Below, piece after piece: positions 45,387 through 56,360 of a stretch of DNA of 64,000 nucleotides; within the stretch, counting starts at the first letter, position 1; each line of letters starts with the position of its first letter. Origin of the DNA: Amycolatopsis coloradensis (GTDB lineage: Bacteria > Actinomycetota > Actinomycetes > Mycobacteriales > Pseudonocardiaceae); contig NZ_CP150484.1 in assembly GCF_037997115.1 (NCBI RefSeq), positions 4,824,842 through 4,888,841 of the forward strand, written 5' to 3'. The notes below the pieces were generated by a model that was not told the origin of the DNA, did not search any database, and saw nothing but the letters and a program-made list of their open reading frames with translations. Made by a program: the position numbers and the translations under genes.

Positions 45387-46070
45387 ATGCCGAACCCGAC
45401 CTCCCCGCAGCCCGTGCCCCCGGAGGCGGCCCCGATCCGGGTGCTGCTCGTCGAGGACCACAAGATGGTGGCCGAAGCGCTGGGCGCGGCCTTCGAGGAA
45501 TTCCCGGAGATCGACCTGGTGGCGTCGGTGGAGTCCTTGGCGCACGGGATGATCGCGGCGGAAGAGCACCTGCCCGACATCGTGCTGCTCGATCGGCGGC
45601 TGCCGGACGGCGACGGGATCGAGGCGATCGCAGGGTTCCGCGCGATCTCGCCGTCGAGCAGGGTGCTGGTGCTCACCGGTGACGCGAACAGCGCCATCGT
45701 CGCCAGGATCCTGGAGGTCGGCGGGGCCGGGCTGCTGCTGAAATCCGGTCTCCTCGACGAACTGGTCACGGCGATCCGGACCATCGCGGCGGGCGACATG
45801 GTCATCGACCCCGACCTGCTCAGCGGCGCGCTGGCGATGCTGGGGGCGGGCAGTCCCGGCGGGCTCGGGCCGGTACTCACCCTGAGAGAACGTCAGGTGC
45901 TCGGGCTGATCGCCGATGGAGTGGGAACCGACCGGATCGCCGAAGAGCTGCGGCTGGCGCGGAATACCGTGCGGAATCACGTGCAGCGGATCCTGGTGAA
46001 GACCGGGACCCATTCGAAACTCGAAGCCGTGGCGCACGCGCGTAAGAATGGCCTCCTCGAACGGCCGTAG
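45387..46070 (+). CDS. NarL/LuxR-family response regulator
   Basis: A 227-residue regulator. The receiver domain (about 16-135) has acidic residues ED at 23-24 and the acceptor Asp69 (IVLLDRRLPDGDG). The LuxR helix-turn-helix covers about 162-222 (LTLRERQVLGLIADGVGTDRI, then LARNTVRNHVQRIL). The ATG follows GGAGAAGG. The PAS kinase gene starts 17 bases after its stop, and the HAMP-array kinase follows, so it is the probable output of one or both. Confidence 0.92.
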   Translation: MPNPTSPQPVPPEAAPIRVLLVEDHKMVAEALGAAFEEFPEIDLVASVESLAHGMIAAEEHLPDIVLLDRRLPDGDGIEAIAGFRAISPSSRVLVLTGDANSAIVARILEVGGAGLLLKSGLLDELVTAIRTIAAGDMVIDPDLLSGALAMLGAGSPGGLGPVLTLRERQVLGLIADGVGTDRIAEELRLARNTVRNHVQRILVKTGTHSKLEAVAHARKNGLLERP

Positions 46071-46087
46071 CGGGGAGACGTATCCGA

Positions 46088-47173
46088 GTGCCAAGCTGCA
46101 CTATGGCCATGCTGCCATCGGAACAGACGCCTGATCACCGCAGCGCTGTGCTCTTCGAGTTGTTCATGCACAGCGTCGTCGACTACGCCATTTACCTGCT
46201 GGACGTCGAGGGTCGCGTGATCAGCTGGAATCCGGGGGCGGAGCGGATCAAGGGCTATTCCGAGGACGAGATCCTCGGCCGTCATTTCTCCGTTTTCTAC
46301 ACCGAGAACGACGTCGCCGACGGCAAACCCGCCTCGGAGCTGCTGGTCGCCGCCGAGATGGGGAGTCACGAGAACGAGGGCTGGCGCGTCCGGCGCGGCG
46401 GCGAACGGTTCTGGGCCAACACCGTGATCACCGCCTTGCGGGACGAACAAGGCGGCCTCGCCGGTTTCGGCAAAGTCACCCGTGATCTCACCGAACACCG
46501 GAAAACACTGGAGGAAAGGACCGAACGCCGCCAGGCCTTCGCACATTTGGTCCGGGCGCAGGAAACCGAACGTCGCCGTATCGCGTGGGATGTTCACGAC
46601 GATTCCATTCAGTCGATGATAGCCGTCAGCATGCGGTTGCAGATGCTCGCCGCGCAACGGCGGGATCCCGCTTTGAAGCAACTCGACGAAGCGATTCAAG
46701 GGGCGATCCGACGATTGCGGATCCTCGTCGCCCAATTGCGGCCGCCCGCGTTGAACGACGAGGACCTGATCGCGTCCGTCCGCGACTACCTCGACGAGGT
46801 CGTGGCGGGCTGGGGGCTCGAATGCACACTGCGGCACGATCTCGCTGTCAAGCCGCCGCCCCACCTCGTCGTCACCGCCTTCCGGATCCTGCAGGAGGCG
46901 TTGGTGAACGTGCGTAAACACGCGAACGCCACTTCCGTCGCGGTCTCGCTGACCGGCCAGGACGGCGGTCTGCTGGTGACGGTCGCCGACGACGGCGATG
47001 GGATGAAACCGGACGGCGAGAACGCGCATGAATCGTTGTCGGGCGAGCACATCGGCATGGCGTCGATGCGTGAACGTGCCGAAGCGGCGCAAGGCTGGTT
47101 TCGGATCTCCAGCAGACCCGGCGAAGGTACGTCGGTGACCTTCTGGATTCCGTTGGGTCCTCCCCGCGGGTAG
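46088..47173 (+). CDS. PAS-domain sensor histidine kinase
   Basis: A 361-residue soluble kinase. A PAS domain fills about residues 22-140 (VDYAIYLLDVEGRVISWNPG, GYSEDEILGRHFSVFY, FGKVTRDLTEH). The HisKA_3 region has His170 in RRRIAWDVHDDSIQSM and the HATPase domain has EALVNVRKHANA, DDGDGM and GMASMRERAEA. There are no membrane spans, so it senses a cytoplasmic cue such as redox state, light or a small ligand. GTG 46088 has a GGGGAG site 12 bases upstream; ATG 46103 or 46109 are alternatives. It pairs naturally with the regulator just upstream. Confidence 0.9.
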   Translation: MPSCTMAMLPSEQTPDHRSAVLFELFMHSVVDYAIYLLDVEGRVISWNPGAERIKGYSEDEILGRHFSVFYTENDVADGKPASELLVAAEMGSHENEGWRVRRGGERFWANTVITALRDEQGGLAGFGKVTRDLTEHRKTLEERTERRQAFAHLVRAQETERRRIAWDVHDDSIQSMIAVSMRLQMLAAQRRDPALKQLDEAIQGAIRRLRILVAQLRPPALNDEDLIASVRDYLDEVVAGWGLECTLRHDLAVKPPPHLVVTAFRILQEALVNVRKHANATSVAVSLTGQDGGLLVTVADDGDGMKPDGENAHESLSGEHIGMASMRERAEAAQGWFRISSRPGEGTSVTFWIPLGPPRG

Positions 47174-47194
47174 TCAGGACAAGGAGCCATTTCG

Positions 47195-50100
47195 ATGCCG
47201 GAACCGGGAAGCAAGCGCGGATCACGAGAGACGGTCCGGGTGGGCGGGGCGATCGACGACCAAGGCTTGCAGCGGCTGCTGGAGGGCCTGAAAGCCGTTC
47301 GCGACGGTGATTTCAGCACCCGGCTGCCCCAGGTGGACGACGTCCTGATGGACGAGATGGCGCTCGTCTTCAACGGGATGGTCGATCAGCTGGCGTTGTT
47401 CACCTCCGAGGTCACCCGGGTCGCGCGTGAGGTGGGGACCGACGGAAAGCTCGGCGGCCAGGCGGCGGTGCCCTCGGTTTCGGGGACCTGGAAGGACCTC
47501 ACCGATTCGGTGAACGCGATGGCGGGCAACCTCACCGGCCAGGTCCGCGACATCGCCGAGGTCGCGACGGCGGTGGCGAAGGGTGATCTGTCGCAGAAGA
47601 TCACCGTCGACGTCAAGGGCGAGATGCTCGAGTTGAAGAACACGATCAACACGATGGTGGATCAGTTGTCGTCGTTCGCGGACGAGGTCACGCGGGTCGC
47701 GCGGGAAGTCGGCAGCGAAGGCCGGCTGGGTGGGCAGGCGGAAGTCCCTGGGGTGGCGGGGACCTGGCGGGATCTGACGACGTCGGTGAACTTCATGGCA
47801 GGCAACCTGACCGATCAGGTGCGGTCGATCGCCGAGGTCACCACGGCGGTGGCGAAGGGTGATCTGTCGCAGAAGATCACGGTCGACGCGCGGGGCGAGA
47901 TCCTGGAGTTGAAGAACACGATCAACACGATGGTGGATCAGTTGTCGTCGTTCGCGGACGAGGTCACTCGGGTGGCGCGCGAGGTCGGCACGGAGGGGCG
48001 GTTGGGTGGTCAGGCGGACGTCAAGGGGGTGTCGGGCACGTGGAAGGGTTTGACCGAGTCGGTCAATGTCATGGCCGACAACTTGACCGATCAGGTGCGG
48101 TCGATCGCCGAGGTCACCACGGCGGTGGCGAAAGGCGATCTGTCGCAGAAGATCCGCGTCGACGCCCGCGGCGAGATCCTGGAACTCAAGGACACCATCA
48201 ACACGATGGTCGGTCAGTTGTCGTCGTTCGCGGACGAGGTCACTCGGGTGGCGCGCGAGGTCGGCACGGAGGGGCGGTTGGGTGGTCAGGCGGACGTCAA
48301 GGGGGTGTCGGGCACGTGGAAGGGTTTGACCGAGTCGGTCAATGTCATGGCCGACAACCTGACCGATCAGGTGCGGTCGATCGCCCAGGTCGCGACCGCG
48401 GTCGCCAGGGGTGATCTGTCGCAGAAGATCACCGTCGAGGCCAAGGGCGAGGTCGCCGCGCTCGCGCAGACGATCAACACGATGGTCGACACGCTGTCGG
48501 CCTTCGCGGACGAGGTCACGCGCGTGGCGCGCGAGGTCGGCACCGAGGGCATCCTCGGCGGGCAGGCCAGGGTGCCGAACGTCGCCGGGACCTGGAAGGA
48601 CCTCACCGACAACGTCAACTCGATGGCGAACAACCTCACCGGCCAGGTCCGCAACATCGCCCAGGTGACCACCGCGGTCGCGCAGGGCGACCTGTCCCGC
48701 AAGATCGACGTCGACGCCCGCGGCGAGATCCTGGAGCTCAAGACCACCATCAACACGATGGTCGACCAGCTCTCCGCGTTCGCCGCGGAGGTCACCCGCG
48801 TCGCGCGCGAGGTCGGCAGCGAGGGGCGGCTCGGCGGCCAGGCCGAGGTCGAAGGCGTTTCGGGCACCTGGAAGCGGCTGACGGAGAACGTCAACGAGCT
48901 GGCGGGCAACCTGACCCGCCAGGTCAGGGCGATCGCCGAGGTCACCAGCGCGGTGGCCACCGGCGACCTCACCCGGTCGATCTCCGTCGAGGCGCAGGGC
49001 GAGGTCGCGGAGCTGAAGGACAACATCAACGCGATGGTCCAGTCGCTGCGCGAGACCACGCGGGCGAACGAGGAACAGGACTGGCTCAACAGCAACCTGG
49101 CGCGGATCTCCGGCCTGATGCAGGGGCACCGGGATCTGCGGGTGGTGGCCACGCTCATCATGAACGAGCTGACCCCGCTGGTCGGCGCCCAGCACGGGAC
49201 GCTGTTCCTCACCGAATCCGGTGAACACGGCACCCGGCTGAGGCTCATCACCAGCTACGGGCACAGCGAGGACCCGGACACGCCCTCGGAGTTCGCGATG
49301 GGGCAGTCGTTGATCGGCCAGGCCGCGCAGACCAAGAAACCGATCGTGGTCGACCGGACGCCACCGGGTTTCGTGAAGATCTCGTCGAGCCTCGGTTCCG
49401 CCCCGCCGGTCACCCTGATCGTGCTGCCGATCGTCTTCGAGGACCAGGTGCTCGGCGTCATCGAACTGGCCACGTTCGGCCAATTCACCGCCGTCCGCAA
49501 GGATTTCCTCGAACAACTGATGGAGACCATCGGGGTCAACGTCAACACGATCATCGCCAACGCGCGGACCGACTCGTTGCTGGAGGAGTCCCAGCGGCTC
49601 GCCGAGGAGCTCCAGGCCCGCTCGGAGGAACTCCAAGCGCAGCAGGCGAAGCTCCAGGTCTCCAACGCGGAACTGGAGGAGAAGGCCGAACTCCTCGCGC
49701 GGCAGAACCGCGACATCGAGGTGAAGAACTTCGAAATCGAGCAGGCGCGCCAGGAGATCGAGGAACGCGCGCAGCAGCTCGCGCTCGCTTCCAAGTACAA
49801 GTCGGAGTTCCTGGCGAACATGTCGCACGAGCTCCGTACGCCGTTGACCAGCCTGCTGATCCTCGCCGGGGTCCTCTCGCAGAACACGACCCAGAACCTG
49901 ACGCCCAAACAGGTCGAGTTCGCCAAGGTGATCCAGTCCGCGGGCACCGACCTGCTACAGCTGATCAACGACATCCTCGACCTGTCGAAGGTCGAAGCGG
50001 GCAAGATGGACATCCACCACGAGCCGTTCCCGCTGCGCCAGCTGCTCGACTACGTCGGCACGACCTTCCGTCCGCTGACCGCGGAGAAGGGGCTCGACTT

Positions 50101-51424
50101 CCAGGTCACCGTCGAACCCAACGTGCCCGAACTGCTCTTCACCGACGAGCAACGGCTGCGGCAGGTGCTGCGGAACCTGCTGTCGAACGCGGTCAAGTTC
50201 ACCGAAGACGGCAGCGTCGAACTGCGGGTCAAACTGGTCGACACCGTCGTTTCGCCGTCGGGGGCGCTCCCGCACGAATCACTGGTGGCCTTCAGCGTCA
50301 TCGACACCGGGATCGGGATCGCCGAGGAGAACCTCGAATCGATCTTCGGGGCCTTCCAGCAGGCCGACGGCACCACAAGCCGCAAGTACGGCGGCACTGG
50401 GCTCGGCCTGTCGATCAGCCGTGAGGTCGCGTACCTGCTCGGCGGTGAGATCCGGGCGGACAGTGCGCTGGGGACGGGCAGCACGTTCACGCTCTACCTG
50501 CCGGTGGCCAGGTTCGCCGCGTCCGCGAGCCACGATGAGTCCACTGTGGACAACGTCGGCGCGGAGCGGCGGGTCCTGGTCGTGGAGGGCGAGCGGAACA
50601 GCCTGCTGACCTTGCTCGCCCGCGGCGTCGCGGCCGACGTCGCGGACAGCCACGGCTCGGTCCAGGTCCGGGCGGTGGCCGATCCGGCGGAAGCGTTCGA
50701 GGAAGTGAAGCGGGAGAGCTACCGCTGCGTCGTCCTCGACACCAGCATGCCCGGAACGAGCGCGTTGAGCTTCCTCAAACGGCTCGCCGAGGGGCCGGAC
50801 CCCGTCGAGGTCCCGGTGCTGGCGTACGCGACCCGCAAGCTCAGCGCGGCGCAGGAGCGCTTGCTGCACGGGCACGCGAAGGTGCATCCGGTCGAGCTGT
50901 TGCCGTCGCTGGACATGCTGCGGGAACGCATCATGCTGCACATCTCGGCCAGCGAACTCGAAGGCATCCTGCCACTGATGCAGCAGCCGGAGGTGACGGT
51001 GCCGTCGCCGGACGACCAGCCGCCCGGCCTGCCTGCCGGCTCGCCGCGGTTGCAGGGGCGCAAGGTCCTGCTCGTCGACGACGACCCCCGCAACGTGTAC
51101 GCGATCTCGGGGATGCTCGAACTGCACGGACTGTCGGTCGTGCACGCGCCCAACGGCCGCAAGGGCATCGAGGAACTGCTGTCCGACGACGGCATCGACC
51201 TGATCCTGATGGACGTGATGATGCCGGAGATGGACGGCCACGCGACGACCGTGGCGATCCGCGAGATGCCGAAGTTCGCCGGTCTGCCGATCATCACGGT
51301 GACCGCGAAAGCGATGGAAGGGGACCGGGAGAAGAGCCTCGCCGCCGGGGCGAGCGATTACGTCACCAAACCCGTGAACGCCGAGGAACTGCTGGCGTGC
51401 ATGGAACGCTGGCTCGCGGACTGA
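47195..51424 (+). CDS. Soluble HAMP-array hybrid histidine kinase
   Basis: A 1409-residue hybrid kinase with no membrane span. Residues about 20-625 are a poly-HAMP array: seven units with the GDLSQKI..GE...INTMV pattern alternating with six REVG.EG.LGGQA..GTWK.LT..VN units, repeating every 92 residues. A GAF domain follows (about 640-790), then a coiled coil (about 795-870), HisKA with His878 ([13 protein letters not shown]), HATPase (ending about 1105), a degenerate receiver (about 1125-1250, Asp1182) and a canonical receiver (about 1285-1405, Asp1340 in [14 protein letters not shown]). The layout parallels fungal group III Nik1/Os-1 osmosensor kinases. Output must pass through a further phosphotransfer or receiver protein. 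Confidence 0.93.
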   Translation: MPEPGSKRGSRETVRVGGAIDDQGLQRLLEGLKAVRDGDFSTRLPQVDDVLMDEMALVFNGMVDQLALFTSEVTRVAREVGTDGKLGGQAAVPSVSGTWKDLTDSVNAMAGNLTGQVRDIAEVATAVAKGDLSQKITVDVKGEMLELKNTINTMVDQLSSFADEVTRVAREVGSEGRLGGQAEVPGVAGTWRDLTTSVNFMAGNLTDQVRSIAEVTTAVAKGDLSQKITVDARGEILELKNTINTMVDQLSSFADEVTRVAREVGTEGRLGGQADVKGVSGTWKGLTESVNVMADNLTDQVRSIAEVTTAVAKGDLSQKIRVDARGEILELKDTINTMVGQLSSFADEVTRVAREVGTEGRLGGQADVKGVSGTWKGLTESVNVMADNLTDQVRSIAQVATAVARGDLSQKITVEAKGEVAALAQTINTMVDTLSAFADEVTRVAREVGTEGILGGQARVPNVAGTWKDLTDNVNSMANNLTGQVRNIAQVTTAVAQGDLSRKIDVDARGEILELKTTINTMVDQLSAFAAEVTRVAREVGSEGRLGGQAEVEGVSGTWKRLTENVNELAGNLTRQVRAIAEVTSAVATGDLTRSISVEAQGEVAELKDNINAMVQSLRETTRANEEQDWLNSNLARISGLMQGHRDLRVVATLIMNELTPLVGAQHGTLFLTESGEHGTRLRLITSYGHSEDPDTPSEFAMGQSLIGQAAQTKKPIVVDRTPPGFVKISSSLGSAPPVTLIVLPIVFEDQVLGVIELATFGQFTAVRKDFLEQLMETIGVNVNTIIANARTDSLLEESQRLAEELQARSEELQAQQAKLQVSNAELEEKAELLARQNRDIEVKNFEIEQARQEIEERAQQLALASKYKSEFLANMSHELRTPLTSLLILAGVLSQNTTQNLTPKQVEFAKVIQSAGTDLLQLINDILDLSKVEAGKMDIHHEPFPLRQLLDYVGTTFRPLTAEKGLDFQVTVEPNVPELLFTDEQRLRQVLRNLLSNAVKFTEDGSVELRVKLVDTVVSPSGALPHESLVAFSVIDTGIGIAEENLESIFGAFQQADGTTSRKYGGTGLGLSISREVAYLLGGEIRADSALGTGSTFTLYLPVARFAASASHDESTVDNVGAERRVLVVEGERNSLLTLLARGVAADVADSHGSVQVRAVADPAEAFEEVKRESYRCVVLDTSMPGTSALSFLKRLAEGPDPVEVPVLAYATRKLSAAQERLLHGHAKVHPVELLPSLDMLRERIMLHISASELEGILPLMQQPEVTVPSPDDQPPGLPAGSPRLQGRKVLLVDDDPRNVYAISGMLELHGLSVVHAPNGRKGIEELLSDDGIDLILMDVMMPEMDGHATTVAIREMPKFAGLPIITVTAKAMEGDREKSLAAGASDYVTKPVNAEELLACMERWLAD
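47938..48385 (+). repeat. Near-identical tandem DNA repeats within the HAMP array
   Basis: The segment 47938-48109 (172 bases) recurs at 48214-48385 with a period of 276 bases and only one difference (T at 48083, C at 48359). Neighbouring units are clearly more diverged. Synonymous positions are identical too, so this reflects recent duplication or gene conversion rather than selection on protein alone. Confidence 0.9.
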
Positions 51425-51432
51425 ACGGCGGG

Positions 51433-51837
51433 CTACTCGGTCCCGTTGGCGCTGCTCGCGCAGACGCGGCGGATGGCCGCGACGATCTCCGTGTTGGGGC
51501 TGCCCTTTACGAGGTATTCGGTGACGCCCGCGGACGCCATCTGGGCGATGGACCGGGTGTCGCTGTGCGCGGAGAACGCCATCAGCCGCGTATGGGGCAC
51601 CCGGCGCCGGATCTCCCGCGCCATCCACGCGCCACCTCCGCCGGGGATCCGTACGTCCAGCAGGGCGACCTCCGGGACCAGCAACTCCGCGAGCGCGACC
51701 GCTTCACCGGCGTCGAGCGCGACGCCGACCACCTCGATGTCAGGTTCGGATTCCAAGAGGGCGCGCAGGGCGTCGCCGATGACCGGGTTGTCGTCCGCGA
51801 CGAGCACCCGGAGTCTGGGGGGCGGCGTTCGGTTCAT
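51433..51837 (-). CDS. Single-domain receiver protein
   Basis: A 134-residue protein made of one receiver domain: acidic pair at residues 15-16 (VADDNPVIGDAL), acceptor Asp61 (VALLDVRIPG), Thr/Ser switch region (MAFSAHSD) and conserved Lys in YLVKGSP. There is no DNA-binding domain, so it probably works as a shuttle or phosphate sink, plausibly for the HAMP-array kinase with which it converges (8-base gap). The ATG at 51837 gives a compact N terminus; upstream sequence in frame is unlikely to be coding. Confidence 0.85.
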   Translation of the reverse strand: MNRTPPPRLRVLVADDNPVIGDALRALLESEPDIEVVGVALDAGEAVALAELLVPEVALLDVRIPGGGGAWMAREIRRRVPHTRLMAFSAHSDTRSIAQMASAGVTEYLVKGSPNTEIVAAIRRVCASSANGTE

Positions 51838-51908
51838 CACCCGATCCGAGCCCGCGCGGTCTGCGGCTCCGGTGGTGGTCGCGGGCCCCCCGCCGAACTG
51901 GGCGTGAC

Positions 51909-52214
51909 TCAGCAAGAGATCCGGCGGTCACCTTCGCTGGGCTGCTCGATGAGCGTCCTGGCGACGTCGTGGATCTTCATGTTGTTGTTACGGCAGAACG
52001 AGCGCAGCAGTTCGAACGCCGCGTCGATGTCGATCTGGTAACGCTCGGCGAGGATTCCCTTCGCCTGCTCGATGGGAAGCCGGTGGTCGAGCGCGTACTG
52101 GAGTTGCTCGGCGCGGGCCCGGTAGAAGCGGATGTGGTCGCGCATGGCCACGAGGTCGTCGGCCGGGTCGGGAGACCCGGCCGCGGGGGCCGGCGAAGAC
52201 GTGGTCTCGGACAT
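51909..52214 (-). CDS. ANTAR-domain protein
   Basis: A 101-residue protein consisting of a short leader, a likely coiled coil (MRDHIRFYRARAEQLQYAL) and an ANTAR RNA-binding domain (HRLPIEQAKGILAERYQIDID, then AFELLRSFCRNNNMKIHDVAR). It lacks its own sensor domain, so partner binding through the coiled coil probably controls it. It lies on the same strand as the single-domain receiver (72-base gap), a plausible partner, and is divergent from the DevR-like gene. Confidence 0.88.
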   Translation of the reverse strand: MSETTSSPAPAAGSPDPADDLVAMRDHIRFYRARAEQLQYALDHRLPIEQAKGILAERYQIDIDAAFELLRSFCRNNNMKIHDVARTLIEQPSEGDRRISC

Positions 52215-52326
52215 GAGGTGATCGTCGCAGCGGCCGGACTGCTCCGGAAGAACAGAACGTCCTGACTCGAATGATGCAAATGAATCTGGTCCGGTCGGCG
52301 GCAGCCACTCGAACGAGCGCCGAACT

Positions 52327-52339
52327 GGGCCCTTTGGCC
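52327..52339. promoter_or_regulatory. DevR-box-like site before the DevR-like gene
   Basis: GGGCCCTTTGGCC matches 9 of 13 positions of the mycobacterial DevR core GGGACTWWAGTCC as I remember it. It lies about 65 bases upstream of the regulator's start, in a suitable place for autoregulation, and within the divergent gap shared with the ANTAR gene. Confidence 0.4.
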
Positions 52340-52402
52340 TGTCGCAGTGACCGGCCGTGCGCCGTACGCTCTCATCCGAGGAGGGAAACCGTGGAGGTCG
52401 GA

Positions 52403-53035
52403 ATGCTCCGGGTGTTTCTGGTCGACGATCACGAGGTGGTCCGTCGAGGGGTCGCGGACATGCTCGAGGAGGACGCCGACCTGTGCGTCGTCGGGCAGGC
52501 CGCCACGTTTTCCCAAGCGCTGGCGAGGATTCCGGCTCTGCGGCCGGATGTCGCCGTGCTCGACGTGCGGCTGCCGGACGGTAACGGCGTCGAACTCGCC
52601 AGGGAACTGCGCTCCAAGATGCCCGAGCTGAAATGCCTGATGCTCACGTCCTACACCGACGAACAGGCGATGCTGGACGCGATCATGGCGGGCGCGCGCG
52701 GGTACGTCATCAAGGACATCCGGGGGATGGACCTGGTGGCGGCGGTCAAGGAGGTCGGCCTCGGCCGGTCGTTGCTGGACACGCGGGCCGCCGCGACACT
52801 GATGGCGAAGTTCCGCGACGACGCCGCCAAGAAGGGGCCGCTCGCCGGGCTTTCCGACCAGGAACGCACCCTGCTGGAACTGATCGGCGAGGGACTGACC
52901 AACCGGCAGATCGCCGAGCGGATGTTCCTCGCGGAGAAGACCGTGAAGAACTACGTGTCCCGGCTGCTGACGAAACTCGGGATGCAGCGGCGGACTCAGG
53001 CGGCCGTGCTGGCCACGGAACTGCGGCGGCAGTGA
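52403..53035 (+). CDS. devR: DevR/DosR-like response regulator
   Basis: A 210-residue regulator very close to mycobacterial DevR (DosR). The receiver has [12 protein letters not shown] at the N terminus, Asp54 in [13 protein letters not shown] and the conserved Lys in YVIKDI. The C-terminal helix-turn-helix contains [20 protein letters not shown], in which the DevR DNA-contacting Lys, Lys and Asn (EKTVKN) are all kept, so it probably reads DevR-type boxes. ATG 52403 has GGAGG five bases upstream; GTG 52391 with GAGGAGGG is a good alternative. The DevS-like kinase is 1.1 kb downstream with a nitroreductase gene between. Confidence 0.88.
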   Translation: MLRVFLVDDHEVVRRGVADMLEEDADLCVVGQAATFSQALARIPALRPDVAVLDVRLPDGNGVELARELRSKMPELKCLMLTSYTDEQAMLDAIMAGARGYVIKDIRGMDLVAAVKEVGLGRSLLDTRAAATLMAKFRDDAAKKGPLAGLSDQERTLLELIGEGLTNRQIAERMFLAEKTVKNYVSRLLTKLGMQRRTQAAVLATELRRQ

Positions 53036-53050
53036 AGGCTCCGTCCTGGC

Positions 53051-54028
53051 TCAAGCGGAAATGAGCGTGTCGAGCAGCATGTCCTCCAGCGGGCGCCGGG
53101 GCGTCCACGGCAGCGGCGATCCGTAGCCGACCCGCAGCAGCACCTGCGGCCACACGCCGCAGCCGAGGAGACGCCGGAGTTCGGCGTGGGCCCCGCGGAC
53201 CACGATCGGCGGTGAGATGAACGACGCGTCCAGGCCCGCGCAGGTCGCGGCCAGCAGGACCCGTTGCAGTGCCTGGCCGGCTTGCAGCCGGTCGAGCCGT
53301 TCGTCGGTCAGGGACCCGATCACCACCACGAGCGGAAGAGGCAGCGTGGTGCTGTGGTCTTCGCCGAATTCGCCGAGGAGCCAGCTTTCGTCGGCCGGGG
53401 AGCCCTCCATCGCGTAGGACGGCACCCCGTCGCGAGTGCTCGCGCCCAGGCCGGTCCAGCGGTCGAGTTCCGCGAGGAACGCGGGGTCGGCGAGTTGCTC
53501 GCGGCGGGCACGGGCGGTGAGGTCTCGCAGCAGCCGGCACTGTTCGACATCGAGGCTCGACATCCACGCGTGCTCGAGTTCGGTCGCGTGACGGAGCGCG
53601 GTGAGCGTGGTTTTCGGGACGACGTTGGACACGAACGGCCGCCGGTTGGTCCGCCGTCGAGGGATCGCGCCGGCCAACCGGACGACCTTCGGATCCGGGG
53701 TGCGCTCGGCGAGCGGCCGGACGACGGCCAGCAGATCGGGATCGGTGCGGCTCGGCATCAGGATCGTCGCCGGATGGAAGCCCAGTGCGTGAATCGCCGT
53801 CCGGAGGGTGAACAGGGCGGCACCGCACGAGAGAACGATTTCCCGGCCGTCCGGATCCGTGGCAGGCAGGATCCGGCGCGGATCGGCGTGGACTTCGATC
53901 CCGGTGCCGGTGCACCGGAAGAGCCACGGCTGGGTGTTGTGCGTCGACGGAGCCAGCGTCGCCGACCGGAGCACGGAATTCACCTGTTCGGAGTTCAAAC
54001 GCCCGACCCTGGTGACTTGTATGGTCAT
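53051..54028 (-). CDS. Acg-type nitroreductase-family protein (first)
   Basis: A 325-residue protein of the Acg/Rv3131-like nitroreductase family, which keeps the FMN-reductase fold but often lacks clear enzyme activity; in mycobacteria these genes belong to the DevR dormancy regulon. Motifs are RSATLAPSTHNTQPWLFRC near the N terminus, RRRTNRRPF in the middle, LQAGQALQRVLLAATCAGLDASF and the C-terminal LLRVGYGSPLPWTPRRPLEDML. The ATG at 54028 follows GGGGGAAA. It is divergent from the DevS-like kinase gene, whose gap contains partial DevR-type half-sites (54094-54118), and converges with devR (15-base gap). Confidence 0.9.
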   Translation of the reverse strand: MTIQVTRVGRLNSEQVNSVLRSATLAPSTHNTQPWLFRCTGTGIEVHADPRRILPATDPDGREIVLSCGAALFTLRTAIHALGFHPATILMPSRTDPDLLAVVRPLAERTPDPKVVRLAGAIPRRRTNRRPFVSNVVPKTTLTALRHATELEHAWMSSLDVEQCRLLRDLTARARREQLADPAFLAELDRWTGLGASTRDGVPSYAMEGSPADESWLLGEFGEDHSTTLPLPLVVVIGSLTDERLDRLQAGQALQRVLLAATCAGLDASFISPPIVVRGAHAELRRLLGCGVWPQVLLRVGYGSPLPWTPRRPLEDMLLDTLISA

Positions 54029-54073
54029 GGTTTCCCCCGCCGCCGCGCCACGGGCAATAAGGTTGTCTCGTGA

Positions 54074-55900
<1,827 letters not shown>

Positions 55901-55906
55901 CCGCGG

Positions 55907-56203
55907 TCAGTTCGTCGACTGCGTGGCGAGGACCCCGTCGACTTCGACCGAGCGGGCGACGTCGGAGGCGACGGTCTCCAGCAGTTCCGCGGTGAGGTCC
56001 GAAAGCGCCCGTGTCACCGCGAGATAGGAGCCGATCTGGGAGGCCGAACCGTTTCTCAGCCCGGCCTCCGCGATTCCGACACCGACGAACTCGCCGCCGT
56101 CCTCGAGCCGGAGCAACGCTTCCGCGCGCACCCGGTACGGCTCGTGCTGCAGGGAAACGTCGATCGTCCACTTGTCCGTCATCGTCGGCTCCGTTCCGGT
56201 CAT
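55907..56203 (-). CDS. DUF1876 (Rv1738/Rv2632c-like) protein
   Basis: A 98-residue protein of the DUF1876 family. It contains KWTIDVSLQHEPYRVRAEALL, GVGIAEAGLRNGS and SYLAVTRALSDLTAELLE, which match Rv1738 and Rv2632c, small DevR-regulon proteins whose fold resembles ribosome hibernation factors. A role in quieting translation under hypoxia is possible. ATG 56203 has a GGGAG site; other in-frame ATGs at 56215, 56233 and 56182 fit less well. It is divergent from the second nitroreductase, with a good DevR-box-like sequence in the gap. Confidence 0.88.
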   Translation of the reverse strand: MTGTEPTMTDKWTIDVSLQHEPYRVRAEALLRLEDGGEFVGVGIAEAGLRNGSASQIGSYLAVTRALSDLTAELLETVASDVARSVEVDGVLATQSTN

Positions 56204-56234
56204 CGAGACTCCCATCACCGCCGTTCGTGGCACA

Positions 56235-56247
56235 GGGTCCTAAGTCC
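56235..56247. promoter_or_regulatory. Best DevR-box-like site, between DUF1876 and nitroreductase
   Basis: GGGTCCTAAGTCC matches 11 of 13 positions of GGGACTWWAGTCC. A second, weaker site, GAGGCGAAAGTCC (56264-56276, 10 of 13), follows about 29 bases on. Paired boxes in a divergent gap between two DevR-regulon-type genes are what the mycobacterial model predicts. The consensus is recalled, not searched. Confidence 0.6.
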
Positions 56248-56360
56248 TCGCTCCCGGGAATCGGGAGGCGAAAGTCCTCGGAATTCGTGACCGGCGGCCG
56301 CTGCGGTCGCCGGGTACCCCGGCCGAAGATGGACCAACCCTCGTCTTCGGAGAGACCACG

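Noticed and set aside
45085-45552. Possible 155-codon gene before the NarL-type regulator
   Set aside because: It overlaps the regulator out of frame, becomes Arg/Pro/Ser-rich there and has no recognisable motif or ribosome site.
47938-48385. Regularly spaced near-identical repeats as a CRISPR-like array
   Set aside because: The 276-base period is in frame and encodes HAMP units inside one kinase; there are no short repeats with unique spacers.
47222-49828. Very long open frame antisense to the HAMP kinase
   Set aside because: It is a mirror of the repeated HAMP coding on the other strand (Arg/Asp/Leu-rich, no family motif) and has no own start signals; GC-rich third positions create such frames.
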